In this document: piece after piece, positions 52,279 to 61,224 of the stretch
Layout of the letters: the number at the start of each line of letters is the position of its first letter
How positions within the stretch are numbered: position 1 is the stretch's first letter
Origin: Pseudomonas sp. P7548
Lineage (GTDB): Bacteria; Pseudomonadota; Gammaproteobacteria; Pseudomonadales; Pseudomonadaceae
NCBI RefSeq assembly: GCF_013386585.1
Contig: NZ_JACARO010000017.1
Location: forward strand, 1 to 64,000
Length of the DNA: 64,000 nt
Direction: 5' to 3'
The notes under the pieces: generated by a model
Seen by the model: the letters and a program-made list of their open reading frames with translations, nothing else
Databases searched by the model: none
What the model was told of the DNA's origin: nothing
Position numbers and translations under genes: made by a program

Positions 52279-53382
52279 ATGACTGCTCAGGTTTCATCCG
52301 AAGCAAGCCGCGCCGACATTCTTCAAGACGAGGTACTGGCCGACGTTCGCAACCATATCGGCCACCTCACCCTCAACCGCCCGGCGGGCTTGAACGCCAT
52401 TACCCTGGACATGGTGCGCAGCCTGACGCGGCAGCTGCAGGCCTGGGCCGATGACCCGCAGGTGTACGCCGTGGTCCTGCGCGGTGCCGGCGAAAAAGCC
52501 TTCTGTGCCGGGGGCGACATCCGCTCCCTGTACGACAGTTTCAAAGGTGGCGACACCCTGCACCAAGACTTCTTCGTCGAGGAGTACGCCCTCGACCTGG
52601 CTATCCATCATTACCGCAAACCCGTGCTGGCCCTGATGGATGGCTTTGTCCTCGGCGGCGGCATGGGCCTGGTGCAAGGTGCCGACCTGCGGGTGGTGAC
52701 CGAACGCAGCCGCCTGGCGATGCCGGAAGTCGCCATCGGTTACTTCCCTGACGTGGGCGGCAGTTACTTCCTGCCGCGTATCCCGGGTGAACTGGGCATT
52801 TACCTCGGCGTGACCGGCGTGCAGATTCGTGCCGCAGACGCCCTGTATTGCGGGTTGGCCGATTGGTTTCTCGACAGCACCAAACTCGCCGAGCTTGACC
52901 AGAAACTCGACCGCCTGCAGTGGCACGACTCTCCCCTCAAGGACTTGCAAGGCGTACTCGCCAAGCTCGCCGTGCAACAACTGCCGGACGCGCCCCTCGC
53001 CGCCCTGCGCCCCGTCATCGACCACTTCTTCGCGTTGCCGGACGTGCCGAGCATCGTCGAGCAACTGCGTGCCGTCACCGTTGCCGACAGCCACGAATGG
53101 GCGCTGGCCACTGCCGACCTGATGCAAACCCGTTCCCCGCTGGCCATGGCCGTGACCCTGGAAATGCTCCGCCGTGGCCGCCGTCTGCCGCTGGAACAGT
53201 GCTTCGCCCTGGAACTGCACCTGGATCGCCAGTGGTTCGAGCGCGGCGACCTGATCGAAGGCGTTCGCGCCCTGATCATCGACAAGGACAAAACCCCGCG
53301 CTGGAACCCGCCCACGTTGCACGGGCTGGACGCCACCCACGTCGAGAGCTTCTTTCACGACTTCGCGCAAAAGGTTCAATAA
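52279..53382 (+). CDS. 3-hydroxyisobutyryl-CoA hydrolase (enoyl-CoA hydratase/isomerase family)
   Basis: A 367-residue crotonase-fold hydrolase of valine catabolism, releasing 3-hydroxyisobutyrate from its CoA ester. The length and the motifs EKAFCAGGDIRSLYDS and PEVAIGYFPDVGGSYFLPR distinguish it from enoyl-CoA hydratases. ATG 52279 has GGGAG 6-10 bp upstream. It is followed after 3 bp by an acyl-CoA dehydrogenase, giving two steps of the same pathway. The 130-bp promoter region holds GCAAATATGC and CAAATTTG, possible sites for a branched-chain regulator. Confidence 0.92.
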   Translation: MTAQVSSEASRADILQDEVLADVRNHIGHLTLNRPAGLNAITLDMVRSLTRQLQAWADDPQVYAVVLRGAGEKAFCAGGDIRSLYDSFKGGDTLHQDFFVEEYALDLAIHHYRKPVLALMDGFVLGGGMGLVQGADLRVVTERSRLAMPEVAIGYFPDVGGSYFLPRIPGELGIYLGVTGVQIRAADALYCGLADWFLDSTKLAELDQKLDRLQWHDSPLKDLQGVLAKLAVQQLPDAPLAALRPVIDHFFALPDVPSIVEQLRAVTVADSHEWALATADLMQTRSPLAMAVTLEMLRRGRRLPLEQCFALELHLDRQWFERGDLIEGVRALIIDKDKTPRWNPPTLHGLDATHVESFFHDFAQKVQ

Positions 53383-53385
53383 GAC

Positions 53386-54537
53386 ATGCAAGACATTGAA
53401 TACACAGAAGAACAAGTGATGATTCGCGACATGGCGCGCGACTTTGCCCGTGGCGAAATTGCCCCCCACGCCCAAGCCTGGGAAAAAGCCGGCTGGATCG
53501 ACGATGGGCTGGTTGCCAAGATGGGCGAGCTGGGCCTGCTGGGCATGGTGGTTCCCGAGGAATGGGGCGGCACCTATGTCGACTACGTGGCGTATGCCCT
53601 GGCGGTGGAAGAGATTTCAGCCGGCGATGGTGCTACGGGTGCCCTGATGAGTATCCATAATTCAGTGGGTTGCGGGCCGATCCTCAACTACGGCACCACC
53701 GAGCAGAAACAGACCTGGCTGGCTGACCTCGCCAGTGGCCAGGCGATTGGCTGCTTCTGCCTCACCGAACCCCAGGCCGGCTCCGAAGCCCACAACCTGC
53801 GCACCCGCGCCGAACTGCGCGACGGCCAATGGGTGATCAACGGCGCCAAGCAATTTGTCAGCAACGGCAAGCGCGCCAAGCTGGCCATCGTGTTTGCGGT
53901 CACCGACCCGGATCTGGGCAAGAAAGGCATCTCGGCGTTCCTGGTGCCAACGGATACGCCGGGCTTTGTGGTCGACCGAACGGAACACAAAATGGGTATT
54001 CGGGCGTCAGACACCTGCGCCGTCACCCTCAACCAGTGCACCGTGCCCGAAGCCAACCTGCTGGGCGAGCGTGGCAAAGGCCTGGCCATCGCCCTGTCCA
54101 ACTTGGAAGGCGGTCGCATTGGCATTGCCGCCCAAGCCCTGGGGATCGCCCGTGCCGCCTTCGAAGCTGCGTTGGCCTACGCCCGCGACCGTGTGCAATT
54201 CAACCAGGCGATCATTGAGCATCAGAGCATTGCCAACCTGCTGGCCGATATGCAGACCCGGCTCAATGCCGCACGCCTGCTGATCCTGCATGCTGCGCGC
54301 CTGCGCAGCGCCGGCAAGCCGTGCCTGTCGGAAGCGTCCCAGGCCAAATTGTTTGCCTCGGAAATGGCCGAAAAGGTCTGCTCCTCGGCCATGCAGATTC
54401 ACGGCGGGTATGGGTACCTGGAGGATTACCCGGTTGAGCGTTACTACCGGGATGCGCGGATCACGCAGATTTACGAAGGGACCAGCGAGATTCAGCGGAT
54501 GGTGATTGCCCGGGAACTGAAAAACTACCCGCTCTGA
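53386..54537 (+). CDS. acyl-CoA dehydrogenase, probably isobutyryl-CoA dehydrogenase
   Basis: A 383-residue FAD enzyme. [20 protein letters not shown] and [20 protein letters not shown] mark the FAD and substrate regions. The catalytic Glu is in [19 protein letters not shown], the C-terminal position used by short/branched-chain members. Pairing with 3-hydroxyisobutyryl-CoA hydrolase 3 bp upstream supports isobutyryl-CoA as substrate (valine degradation). Enoyl-CoA hydratase and the later mmsAB-type genes are not in the window. Confidence 0.92.
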   Translation: MQDIEYTEEQVMIRDMARDFARGEIAPHAQAWEKAGWIDDGLVAKMGELGLLGMVVPEEWGGTYVDYVAYALAVEEISAGDGATGALMSIHNSVGCGPILNYGTTEQKQTWLADLASGQAIGCFCLTEPQAGSEAHNLRTRAELRDGQWVINGAKQFVSNGKRAKLAIVFAVTDPDLGKKGISAFLVPTDTPGFVVDRTEHKMGIRASDTCAVTLNQCTVPEANLLGERGKGLAIALSNLEGGRIGIAAQALGIARAAFEAALAYARDRVQFNQAIIEHQSIANLLADMQTRLNAARLLILHAARLRSAGKPCLSEASQAKLFASEMAEKVCSSAMQIHGGYGYLEDYPVERYYRDARITQIYEGTSEIQRMVIARELKNYPL

Positions 54538-54555
54538 CAAACACACCAAAAACCC

Positions 54556-54649
54556 AATGTGGGAGCGGGCTTGCTCGCGAATGCGCAGTGTCAGTCATCC
54601 AATGTATCGACTGATTCACCGCATTCGCGAGCAAGCCCGCTCCCACATT
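54556..54649. repeat. REPIN: perfect 29-bp inverted repeat
   Basis: Arms 54556-54584 and 54621-54649 are exact reverse complements, each starting with AATGTGGGAGCGGGCTTGCT, separated by a 36-bp spacer. This is the two-REP hairpin (REPIN) of fluorescent pseudomonads, mobilised by RAYT transposases encoded elsewhere. It lies between the convergent acyl-CoA dehydrogenase and cdhC genes, where it may also limit read-through. Confidence 0.9.
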
Positions 54650-54670
54650 TCGATTCGGTTGTGACAGGTA

Positions 54671-55558
54671 TCAGCCGCGTTTGGTCAGGCCCATCTTCAC
54701 GCGCCCTTCGGCCGGGGTCATGACCCGTGCGCCCAGGCGGCTGAGGATTTCACTGGCGCGTTCCACCAGCTGGCCGTTGGTGGCGAGCACACCCTTGTCC
54801 AGCCACAGGTTGTCTTCCAGGCCGACCCGCACGTTGCCGCCCAGCAGCACCGCTTGCGCGGCCATCGGCATTTGCATGCGGCCGATGCCGAAGCCTGCCC
54901 ACACGGCGTTGGCCGGCAAGTTGTCGACCATGGCCTTCATGGTGGTGGTGTCGGCCGGTGCGCCCCATGGGATGCCCAGGCACAGTTGGAACAGCGGGTC
55001 GTCCAGCAGGCCTTCTTTGATCATCTGCTTGGCGAACCACAGGTGCCCGGTGTCGAAGATTTCCAGCTCGGCCTTCACACCCAGCTCCTGGATGCGTTTG
55101 GCGCCGGCCCGCAGTTGCGCAGGGGTGGAGACGTAAATGGTGTCGCCATCACCGAAGTTCAGGGTGCCGCAGTCCAGGGTGCAGATTTCCGGCAGCAGCT
55201 CTTCCACATGGGCCAGGCGGGTCAATGGGCCGACCAGGTCGGTGTTGGGGCCGAACTCCATCGGGTTCTCGCCGCCGCCGATCTCCAGGTCGCCGCCCAT
55301 GCCGGCGGTGAGGTTGACGATGATGTCGATGTCGGCCTCGCGGATGCGCTCCATCACTTCGCGGTACAGGGCCACGTCGCGGCTGAACTTGCCGGTTTGC
55401 GGGTCACGCACATGGCAGTGCACAACCGTGGCGCCGGCCTTGGCGGCTTCTACCGCCGCGGCGGCGATTTGTTTGGGAGTGACCGGCACGTGTGGGCTTT
55501 TGCTGGTCGTGTCGCCAGCACCGGTGAGTGCGCAGGTGATGATGACGTCGTGGTTCAT
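54671..55558 (-). CDS. cdhC: 3-dehydrocarnitine cleavage enzyme CdhC (BKACE family)
   Basis: A 295-residue beta-keto acid cleavage enzyme that condenses 3-dehydrocarnitine with acetyl-CoA to give betainyl-CoA and acetoacetate. The zinc site is in [10 protein letters not shown], with NLTAGMGGD and [16 protein letters not shown] following as in the family. The neighbouring caiX and cdhR identify the carnitine locus. In the arrangement I know from P. aeruginosa, cdhA (carnitine dehydrogenase) and cdhB (thioesterase) are clustered with cdhC, but here a REPIN and the convergent acyl-CoA dehydrogenase gene follow. Confidence 0.9.
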   Translation of the reverse strand: MNHDVIITCALTGAGDTTSKSPHVPVTPKQIAAAAVEAAKAGATVVHCHVRDPQTGKFSRDVALYREVMERIREADIDIIVNLTAGMGGDLEIGGGENPMEFGPNTDLVGPLTRLAHVEELLPEICTLDCGTLNFGDGDTIYVSTPAQLRAGAKRIQELGVKAELEIFDTGHLWFAKQMIKEGLLDDPLFQLCLGIPWGAPADTTTMKAMVDNLPANAVWAGFGIGRMQMPMAAQAVLLGGNVRVGLEDNLWLDKGVLATNGQLVERASEILSRLGARVMTPAEGRVKMGLTKRG

Positions 55559-55593
55559 GAGGCGGTTCCTTACAGGCGGGCGTAGTGGTGCCG

Positions 55594-55617
55594 TTCGCAG
55601 CCAGGAGCGGCTGCGAA
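55594..55617. other. 9-bp hairpin between caiX and cdhC
   Basis: TTCGCAGCC (55594-55602) and GGCTGCGAA (55609-55617) pair perfectly around a 6-nt loop in the 77-bp gap. There is no T-run on the transcribed side, so it is more likely an mRNA-stabilising or attenuating structure that lets caiX and cdhC be expressed at different levels. Confidence 0.5.
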
Positions 55618-55635
55618 ACGGTGATTCGAATCAGG

Positions 55636-56580
55636 TTATTTGCTGGTCAATTGCAGGTTGGCGGCGGCCGGCTTGCCGTCGAAGGTGGTCACGCCTTCCA
55701 GCCAGCGGGCCTGGTCTTGCGGGTGATCCTTGAGCCACTGCTTGGCGGACTCGATGGCGTCCTTGTGGTCCAGCAACGGCTGCATCATCCGGCTCTCGTC
55801 GGCGGCGGTGAAGGTGAGGTTGGTCAGCAGTTTGTGCACGTTGGGGCACTGTTCGGCGTAGGTCGGCGACGTCACGCTCCATACCGTGGCCATGCCTTCG
55901 TTCGGGCCCAGGGCGTCGTCGCTACCGGTGAGGTAGGTCATGGCGACGTTGACGTTCATCGGGTGCGGCGCCCAGCCGAAGAACACCACGGCTTCCTTAC
56001 GGCGCACGGCGCGGTCGACGGCGGCGAGCATGCCGGCTTCGCTGGACTCCACCAGCTGGAACTTGCCCAGGCCGAACTGGTTCTTGGCGATCATCGCCTT
56101 GATCTGGGTGTTGGCGCCCGAGCCTGGTTCGATGCCGTAGATCTTGCCGCCCAGTTCTTTTTCGAACTTGGCGATGTCGGCGAAGGTCTTCAAACCCTTG
56201 TCGGCCAGGTAAGTCGGCACGGCCAGGGTGGCGCGCGCGTCTTCCAGGCTCGGCTTGTCGAGGACCTTGACCTGCTTGGCGTCGACGAACGGCGTGATGG
56301 TCTGGGTCATCAGCGGGTTCCAGTAGCCCAGGAACAGGTCCAGGCGTTGGTCGCGGATGCCGGCGAAGATGATTTGCTGGGAGGCACTGGTCTGTTTGGT
56401 CTTGTAGCCGAGGCCGTCGAGCAACACTTGGGTCATGGCGCTGGTGGCGATTACGTCGGTCCAGTTCACCACGCCCATGCGCACGTTCTGGCAGGACGCC
56501 GCGTCGGCGGCCAGTACGTTGGTGCTCAAGATGGCGCTGGCGCTGAGTGCGAGCACGCAGCGGCTGATCAGTCGGTTCAT
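55636..56580 (-). CDS. caiX: carnitine-binding periplasmic protein CaiX
   Basis: A 314-residue OpuAC-type quaternary-amine binding protein with a Sec signal (LISRCVLALSASAILSTNVL, cleavage near LAA). Features include MGVVNWTDVIATSAMTQVLL, LDLFLGYWNPLMTQ and a C-terminal VVFFGWAPHPMN. The Trp-rich pockets are those of the choline/betaine/carnitine group. It is an orphan binding protein; in P. aeruginosa CaiX docks on the shared CbcWV transporter. Its position divergent from cdhR supports carnitine as the ligand. Confidence 0.9.
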   Translation of the reverse strand: MNRLISRCVLALSASAILSTNVLAADAASCQNVRMGVVNWTDVIATSAMTQVLLDGLGYKTKQTSASQQIIFAGIRDQRLDLFLGYWNPLMTQTITPFVDAKQVKVLDKPSLEDARATLAVPTYLADKGLKTFADIAKFEKELGGKIYGIEPGSGANTQIKAMIAKNQFGLGKFQLVESSEAGMLAAVDRAVRRKEAVVFFGWAPHPMNVNVAMTYLTGSDDALGPNEGMATVWSVTSPTYAEQCPNVHKLLTNLTFTAADESRMMQPLLDHKDAIESAKQWLKDHPQDQARWLEGVTTFDGKPAAANLQLTSK

Positions 56581-56773
56581 GGTGGATCCCTCGGCAGGTC
56601 GTTATTGTGGGGTCCGGCGTCTTTGTGCGCCGTGATGCCAAGTTACGTAGCTTTGGGGGCGACAAAACGCACGGCGGCGACCAGCTCTTGCACTGCAGCG
56701 ACCTGCCCCCTTGAATCCACCCGAGAACGGGAGTATCACAGTGCCACGCTGCCCGTCCTACGAGAGCGCCACC

Positions 56774-57718
56774 ATGTCCCAGGATTTCTACTTTTTGCTG
56801 ATGCCGGGTTTCTCGGCCATTGGCTTTATCTCTGCGCTGGAACCGCTGCGGGTGGCCAACCGCTTTCGTGGCGAGCTGTACCGCTGGCATGTGCTGAGTG
56901 CCGACGGTGGCGCGGTGCTGGCGAGCAATGGCATGTCGGTCAACGCCGACGCTGCGCTGGAGCCGCTGAAAAAGGGCGCGACGTTGTTAGTCGTGGCAGG
57001 CTTCGAACCGTTGCAGTTCGCCACACCCGCCCTGGAACACTGGCTGCGCCGCCTCGATCACGACGGCGTGACCCTGGGCGCCATCGACACCGGCGCTTGC
57101 GTGCTCGCCGAAGCGGGCTTGCTGGACGGCCACCGCCTGACCCTGCATTGGGAAGCCATCGACGCCTTCAAGGAATCTTATCCACAGCTCACCGTGACCC
57201 AGGAACTGTTCGAGATCGACCGCCGCCGCATCACCTGCGCCGGCGGGACGGCCTCCATCGACCTGATGCTCGACCTGATCGCCCAGGCCCATGGCCCGGA
57301 ACTGGCGATCCAGGTGTCCGAACAGTTCGTGCTCGGCCGCATCCGCCCGCGCAAAGACCACCAGCGCATGCAGATCGCCACACGCTATGGCATCAACAAC
57401 AAAAAGCTGGTGCAGGTGATTGGTGAGATGGAGCAGCACACTGAGCCGCCCTTGAGCACCCTGGCCCTGGCGGAAGCGATCAAAGTGACCCGCCGCCAGC
57501 TGGAGCGCCTGTTTCGTCTGCATTTGAACGATACCCCCAGCAACTTCTACCTCGGCCTGCGCCTGGAAAAAGCCCGGCAGCTCTTGCGCCAGAGCGACAT
57601 GAGCGTGCTGGAAGTGAGTATTGCCTGCGGGTTTGAGTCGCCGTCGTATTTCACCCGCAGCTACCGGGCGCGGTTTGCCAAGTGCCCGAGGGAGGATCGG
57701 CGACGGGAGGTGGTTTGA
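56774..57718 (+). CDS. cdhR: carnitine catabolism transcriptional activator CdhR
   Basis: A 314-residue AraC-type regulator of the GlxA group: an N-terminal DJ-1/PfpI-like sensor domain (DFYFLLMPGFSAIGFISALE, then GAIDTGACVLAEAGLL) and a C-terminal AraC double helix-turn-helix (LAEAIKVTRRQLERLFRLHL, VLEVSIACGFESPSYFTRSY). ATG 56774 is chosen; an earlier GTG at 56711 would add a non-conserved stretch. It is divergent from caiX-cdhC over a 193-bp gap, as in other pseudomonads where it activates these genes with carnitine. Confidence 0.92.
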   Translation: MSQDFYFLLMPGFSAIGFISALEPLRVANRFRGELYRWHVLSADGGAVLASNGMSVNADAALEPLKKGATLLVVAGFEPLQFATPALEHWLRRLDHDGVTLGAIDTGACVLAEAGLLDGHRLTLHWEAIDAFKESYPQLTVTQELFEIDRRRITCAGGTASIDLMLDLIAQAHGPELAIQVSEQFVLGRIRPRKDHQRMQIATRYGINNKKLVQVIGEMEQHTEPPLSTLALAEAIKVTRRQLERLFRLHLNDTPSNFYLGLRLEKARQLLRQSDMSVLEVSIACGFESPSYFTRSYRARFAKCPREDRRREVV

Positions 57719-57723
57719 CGGGC

Positions 57724-57782
57724 AATTATAGTCAATTATACTCATGACTATAATTTATAGTTCTTTGAATAATTGAGTATAA
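57724..57782. promoter_or_regulatory. AT-rich interleaved dyads upstream of the ATPase gene
   Basis: AATTATAGTCA (57724-57734) and TGACTATAATT (57745-57755) are a perfect 11-bp inverted repeat. The spacer begins a second dyad, TTATACTCA (57736-57744) with TGAGTATAA (57774-57782), also perfect. TATAGT recurs at 57756-57761. The second arm ends 4 bp before the ATPase start codon, so a bound protein would block both promoter and translation start. Confidence 0.6.
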
Positions 57783-57786
57783 AACC

Positions 57787-58965
57787 ATGTCCAAGCACAC
57801 CGGCTTTGTATTCCGCCGCCCCGCCCTGGCTAGCAGCATTGCCGACGGCCTGGTGGGGGCTGGCATTCAGGATTTCACCTCTGGCCTGTTTCTCGCCGCA
57901 CCGCGCCGAACAGGCAAAAGTACCTTTCTACGTGAAGACCTGATCCCGGAGTGCCAGTTTCGAGGCTGGCTGGCCGTGTATGTCGACCTGTGGGCGGACA
58001 AAGAGAAAGATCCAGCAGAGTTGATTGCCAGCGCAATTGCCGCCGCGCTGGTGCCCTATGAAAAGGGCATCCGCAAGCTGGCCAAGAACATTGGCATCGA
58101 AAAACTGAGCTTTCTGCGGACACTGTCCTGGGACTTCAGCAAACCGCAATTGCCTGTTGGCGCAACATTGACCCAGGCGCTGGAGCTGCTGCACCACGCT
58201 GCGGAAAAACCCGTCGTGCTGGTGATTGATGAGGCGCAGCACGCGCTGACCAGCGATTCAGGCATCAATGCGATGTTCGCGCTGAAGGCCGCCCGGGACC
58301 AGCTAAACCAAGGTAGAGACGAGGACGGCAGTGGTTTGCACCTGGTGTTCACCGGTTCCAACCGCGACAAGCTGGCCCACTTGGTATTGGGTAAAAGTCA
58401 GCCGTTCTTCGGCTCCAGCATCACGCCGTTTCCACTGTTGGGCAAAGCGTTCACCCAGGCTTACACCGCGCACCTCAACGCAAATCTGGCCAAGACCAAC
58501 CAATTCAACGCGGCCGATATCGATGAGGCCTTTGAGTTGGTGGGCCGGCGTCCAGAGATGTTGCGCACCATCATCGGTGAAGTGGCGCTGGAGCTGGGCG
58601 AGGCCAGCAACCTGGGCCAACTGCTGCACAGCCGCGCCGAGTTACTGCGCGCGGGCGTGTGGACCGAATTTGAAAGCGCCTGGAACAATCTCACTATTCC
58701 CCAACGTGCCGTGCTGGACGTGATGGTGGAGCGTTCGCAAAACAACGAATCGTTCGCGCCGTTTACCGACAGCACCCTGGCGGCAGTCAGCAAGGCGCTG
58801 GAAGAGATGGGCAGCGACGTAGTGCCGGGCACCCAGACGATTCAGGCCTGCATCGATGCCCTGCGTGACAAAGAACTGGTGTGGAAATCGAGCCGGGGCG
58901 GGTATGCCCTGGAGGACAAGACGTTTGGAGATTGGCTGAAGCACAAGCGCCGTACACCTGACTAA
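57787..58965 (+). CDS. AAA ATPase with winged-helix C-terminus, unknown role
   Basis: A 392-residue P-loop ATPase of the archaeal-ATPase/Orc1-like kind. Walker A is AAPRRTGKST at about residues 37-46 and Walker B is VVLVIDEAQHAL; VFTGSNRDKL looks like sensor 1. Residues about 300-385 resemble a winged helix (IPQRAVLDVMVERSQ, ACIDALRDKELVWKSS). Such stand-alone ATPases occur in mobile elements and defence or toxin loci, but no partner gene is adjacent. It interrupts the otherwise metabolic region between cdhR and the dgc cluster, and carries its own AT-rich operator-like leader. Confidence 0.85.
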   Translation: MSKHTGFVFRRPALASSIADGLVGAGIQDFTSGLFLAAPRRTGKSTFLREDLIPECQFRGWLAVYVDLWADKEKDPAELIASAIAAALVPYEKGIRKLAKNIGIEKLSFLRTLSWDFSKPQLPVGATLTQALELLHHAAEKPVVLVIDEAQHALTSDSGINAMFALKAARDQLNQGRDEDGSGLHLVFTGSNRDKLAHLVLGKSQPFFGSSITPFPLLGKAFTQAYTAHLNANLAKTNQFNAADIDEAFELVGRRPEMLRTIIGEVALELGEASNLGQLLHSRAELLRAGVWTEFESAWNNLTIPQRAVLDVMVERSQNNESFAPFTDSTLAAVSKALEEMGSDVVPGTQTIQACIDALRDKELVWKSSRGGYALEDKTFGDWLKHKRRTPD

Positions 58966-58983
58966 GGGGCAACTCAAATCAAA

Positions 58984-59072
58984 TGTGGGAGCAGGCTTGC
59001 CTGCGATGGCGGTGGGTCAGCGCGATAGATGTCAACGGATGTACCGCTATCGTAGGCAAGCCAGCTCCCACA
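58984..59072. repeat. REPIN: imperfect 30-bp inverted repeat
   Basis: Arms 58984-59013 and 59043-59072 are reverse complements apart from three mismatches, both built on TGTGGGAGC-x-GGCTTGCCT. It is the same repeat family as the one at 54556 but a different sequence variant (GCCTGCGA rather than GCTCGCGA), in the gap between the convergent ATPase and DUF3010 genes. Confidence 0.88.
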
Positions 59073-59090
59073 GTGGATAGGCGGCGTGGC

Positions 59091-59507
59091 TTATTTTTTC
59101 AGCAGGGCCGAGCATGCCGCTTTGTAGGCTTCGTGCTGGTACTTGTTCAGCGTTGCCGGCAACTCGAAGTTGTGCTTCTTATTCTGCGCATTAATGGTCT
59201 GCGGCGACAGCAGCGTCACCTCCACACCGTCGAGCAGCTGAAACACCCCTTCAATCTTGAACGTGGTCGGGCCCCCGGCAAATTCGCCTTTCTTGCTGCG
59301 CTTCTTGATGGCGATACGCTCGATGGCGTTGTCCTGCACAAACGCCTTCACTTGAGCGGCGAAGGCTTTGACGTTGGCCGCTTCATCGTCGTCTTCCAGA
59401 GCGATTTTCTTGGTGGCCAGGGCGACGTGGGCCAGCGCCCCGTTGTCCAGGGAAGCGACAGCGATGATGGCTTCGCTGCCTTTGATTTCGATGCCGCAAG
59501 TCTTCAT
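59091..59507 (-). CDS. DUF3010 family protein
   Basis: A 138-residue cytoplasmic protein opening MKTCGIEIKGSEAIIAVAS, with IERIAIKKRSKKGEFAGG in the middle, the pattern of DUF3010. The order of strands suggests an RNase H-like fold, but the acidic active-site set is not obvious. The function is unknown. It stands between a REPIN and the LprI-like gene. Confidence 0.8.
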   Translation of the reverse strand: MKTCGIEIKGSEAIIAVASLDNGALAHVALATKKIALEDDDEAANVKAFAAQVKAFVQDNAIERIAIKKRSKKGEFAGGPTTFKIEGVFQLLDGVEVTLLSPQTINAQNKKHNFELPATLNKYQHEAYKAACSALLKK

Positions 59508-59548
59508 GAGTCGCCTTGTTTCAGAGAGAAAGTGGCGGGGATTGTCGC

Positions 59549-59950
59549 TTATTCCTGCCCGATCGACTCCAAAAATTCCGATCGCTCATCACTCATCCGC
59601 GCCAGGCAGTCGTTCTGCTGGATCGCGTATGCCTTGGTGCCGTTCACCGCCGGGAAGGTGTCCACGGCGCAATCGGCGTCACGCAGTTTTTCCCACTTCT
59701 GCTGGGCATCCTTCAGACGAGCGGTAATGTCGGCGAGCTGCGACTTGTTGCTGCCGTAGGTCGAACCCATGCGTTCGAGCAGGCCCTGGTAGTTGTCCTT
59801 GAGCAATTGCTCGGCGGTGGTTTTGTTGTAGGTGGCGCATTCCAGGGTTTGCTTGTCGTTTTCGATGCCATCGCACGGCGTGTTGTCGGTGTCTTCAGCC
59901 GCGTGTGCGGTGGTTGCGATGAGTGCCAAAGCCAGGAAAATCGATTTCAT
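59549..59950 (-). CDS. exported LprI-like (DUF1311) protein
   Basis: A 133-residue protein with a Sec signal (SIFLALALIATTAHA, cleavage near residue 17). The mature part has the LprI/DUF1311 pattern: paired cysteines (CDGIENDKQTLECA, then DADCAV and QNDCLARM) and the YAIQQNDCLARMSDERSEFL end helix. Family members are reported as lysozyme inhibitors in mycobacteria; the role here is uncertain. It is divergent from the dipeptidase-like gene. Confidence 0.83.
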   Translation of the reverse strand: MKSIFLALALIATTAHAAEDTDNTPCDGIENDKQTLECATYNKTTAEQLLKDNYQGLLERMGSTYGSNKSQLADITARLKDAQQKWEKLRDADCAVDTFPAVNGTKAYAIQQNDCLARMSDERSEFLESIGQE

Positions 59951-60168
59951 TGCGCCGTCTCATATCAGGTGATGCGGAATTCTGGCCCAAGCGTAAGACA
60001 AATAACAGCTGCCAGTCAGACGTGTCATAGCAGCCTTTGTCGTGGATTGACGCTTTCGGCAATTCCCCTGTCGTTTTTGCACCCGGCTCTGTCGGCCCCT
60101 GGGCATATGCTGGCCCCAAAGCGCCGGCAGACGATTCGGCGCATGAATCGCCAATAAGGGGACGCCTG

Positions 60169-61146
60169 ATGAGCCCAGCCGAATTGCACGCCGACAGCAT
60201 CGTTATCGACGGGCTGATTATTGCCAAGTGGAACCGCGACCTGTTCGAGGACATGCGCAAAGGCGGCCTTACCGCCGCCAACTGCACTGTGTCGGTGTGG
60301 GAAGGGTTCCAGGCCACCATCAATAACATCGTGGCCAGCCAGACCCTGATCCGTGAAAACAGCGACCTGGTGATCCCGGTGAAAACCACCGCAGACATCC
60401 GTCGCGCCAAGGAACTGGGCAAGACCGGCATCATCTTCGGCTTCCAGAACGCCCATGCCTTCGAAGACCAACTGGGCTATGTCGAGATCTTCAAGCAGCT
60501 CGGCGTGGGGGTGGTGCAGATGTGCTACAACACCCAGAACCTGGTCGGCACCGGCTGCTACGAGCGTGACGGCGGCCTGTCGGGCTTTGGCCGTGAGGTC
60601 GTCGGCGAGATGAACCGTGTCGGCATCATGTGCGACCTGTCCCACGTGGGCTCCAAAACGTCCGAAGAAGTCATCCTCGAATCCAAGAAACCGGTGTGCT
60701 ACTCCCACTGCCTGCCGTCCGGGCTTAAAGAGCACCCGCGCAACAAGTCCGATGAAGAACTCAAGTTCATCGCCGACCACGGCGGTTTTGTCGGCGTGAC
60801 CATGTTTGCGCCGTTCCTGGCCAAGGGCATCGATTCGACCATCGACGACTACGCCGAAGCCATCGAATACACCATGAACATCGTCGGCGAAAACGCCATC
60901 GGCATCGGCACCGACTTCACCCAGGGCCATGGCCAGGATTTCTTCGAAATGCTGACCCATGACAAGGGCTACGCCCGCCGCCTGACCAGCTTCGGCAAGA
61001 TCATCAACCCGCTGGGCATCCGCACCGTGGGCGAGTTCCCCAACCTCACCGAGACCCTGCTCAAGCGCGGTCACAGCGAGCGTGTGGTGCGCAAGATCAT
61101 GGGCGAGAACTGGGTCAACGTCTTGAAAGACGTCTGGGGCGAATAA
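60169..61146 (+). CDS. membrane dipeptidase-family protein of the dimethylglycine cluster
   Basis: A 325-residue renal-dipeptidase-type (M19) protein, the equivalent of the dipeptidase-like gene next to dgcA in P. aeruginosa (PA5396). ATG 60169 has AAGGGGA 7 bp upstream. The second half of the metal site is present: His in CDLSHVGSKTSEEV, His in CYSHC and Asp in GIGTDFTQG. The first half is not: where M19 enzymes have His-x-Asp this protein reads IDGLIIAKW (residues 13-21), and the bridging Glu is replaced in GFQNAHAFED. It may not be a dipeptidase at all. It probably shares a transcript with the next two genes. Confidence 0.85.
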   Translation: MSPAELHADSIVIDGLIIAKWNRDLFEDMRKGGLTAANCTVSVWEGFQATINNIVASQTLIRENSDLVIPVKTTADIRRAKELGKTGIIFGFQNAHAFEDQLGYVEIFKQLGVGVVQMCYNTQNLVGTGCYERDGGLSGFGREVVGEMNRVGIMCDLSHVGSKTSEEVILESKKPVCYSHCLPSGLKEHPRNKSDEELKFIADHGGFVGVTMFAPFLAKGIDSTIDDYAEAIEYTMNIVGENAIGIGTDFTQGHGQDFFEMLTHDKGYARRLTSFGKIINPLGIRTVGEFPNLTETLLKRGHSERVVRKIMGENWVNVLKDVWGE

Positions 61147-61224
61147 GCCACCGCTCTCCTAATCCTTAACCCGCTGCCTTCCGCGCAGCGGGCATCCAAA
61201 CGAATTTTCTGGAGTTAAGTTTCC

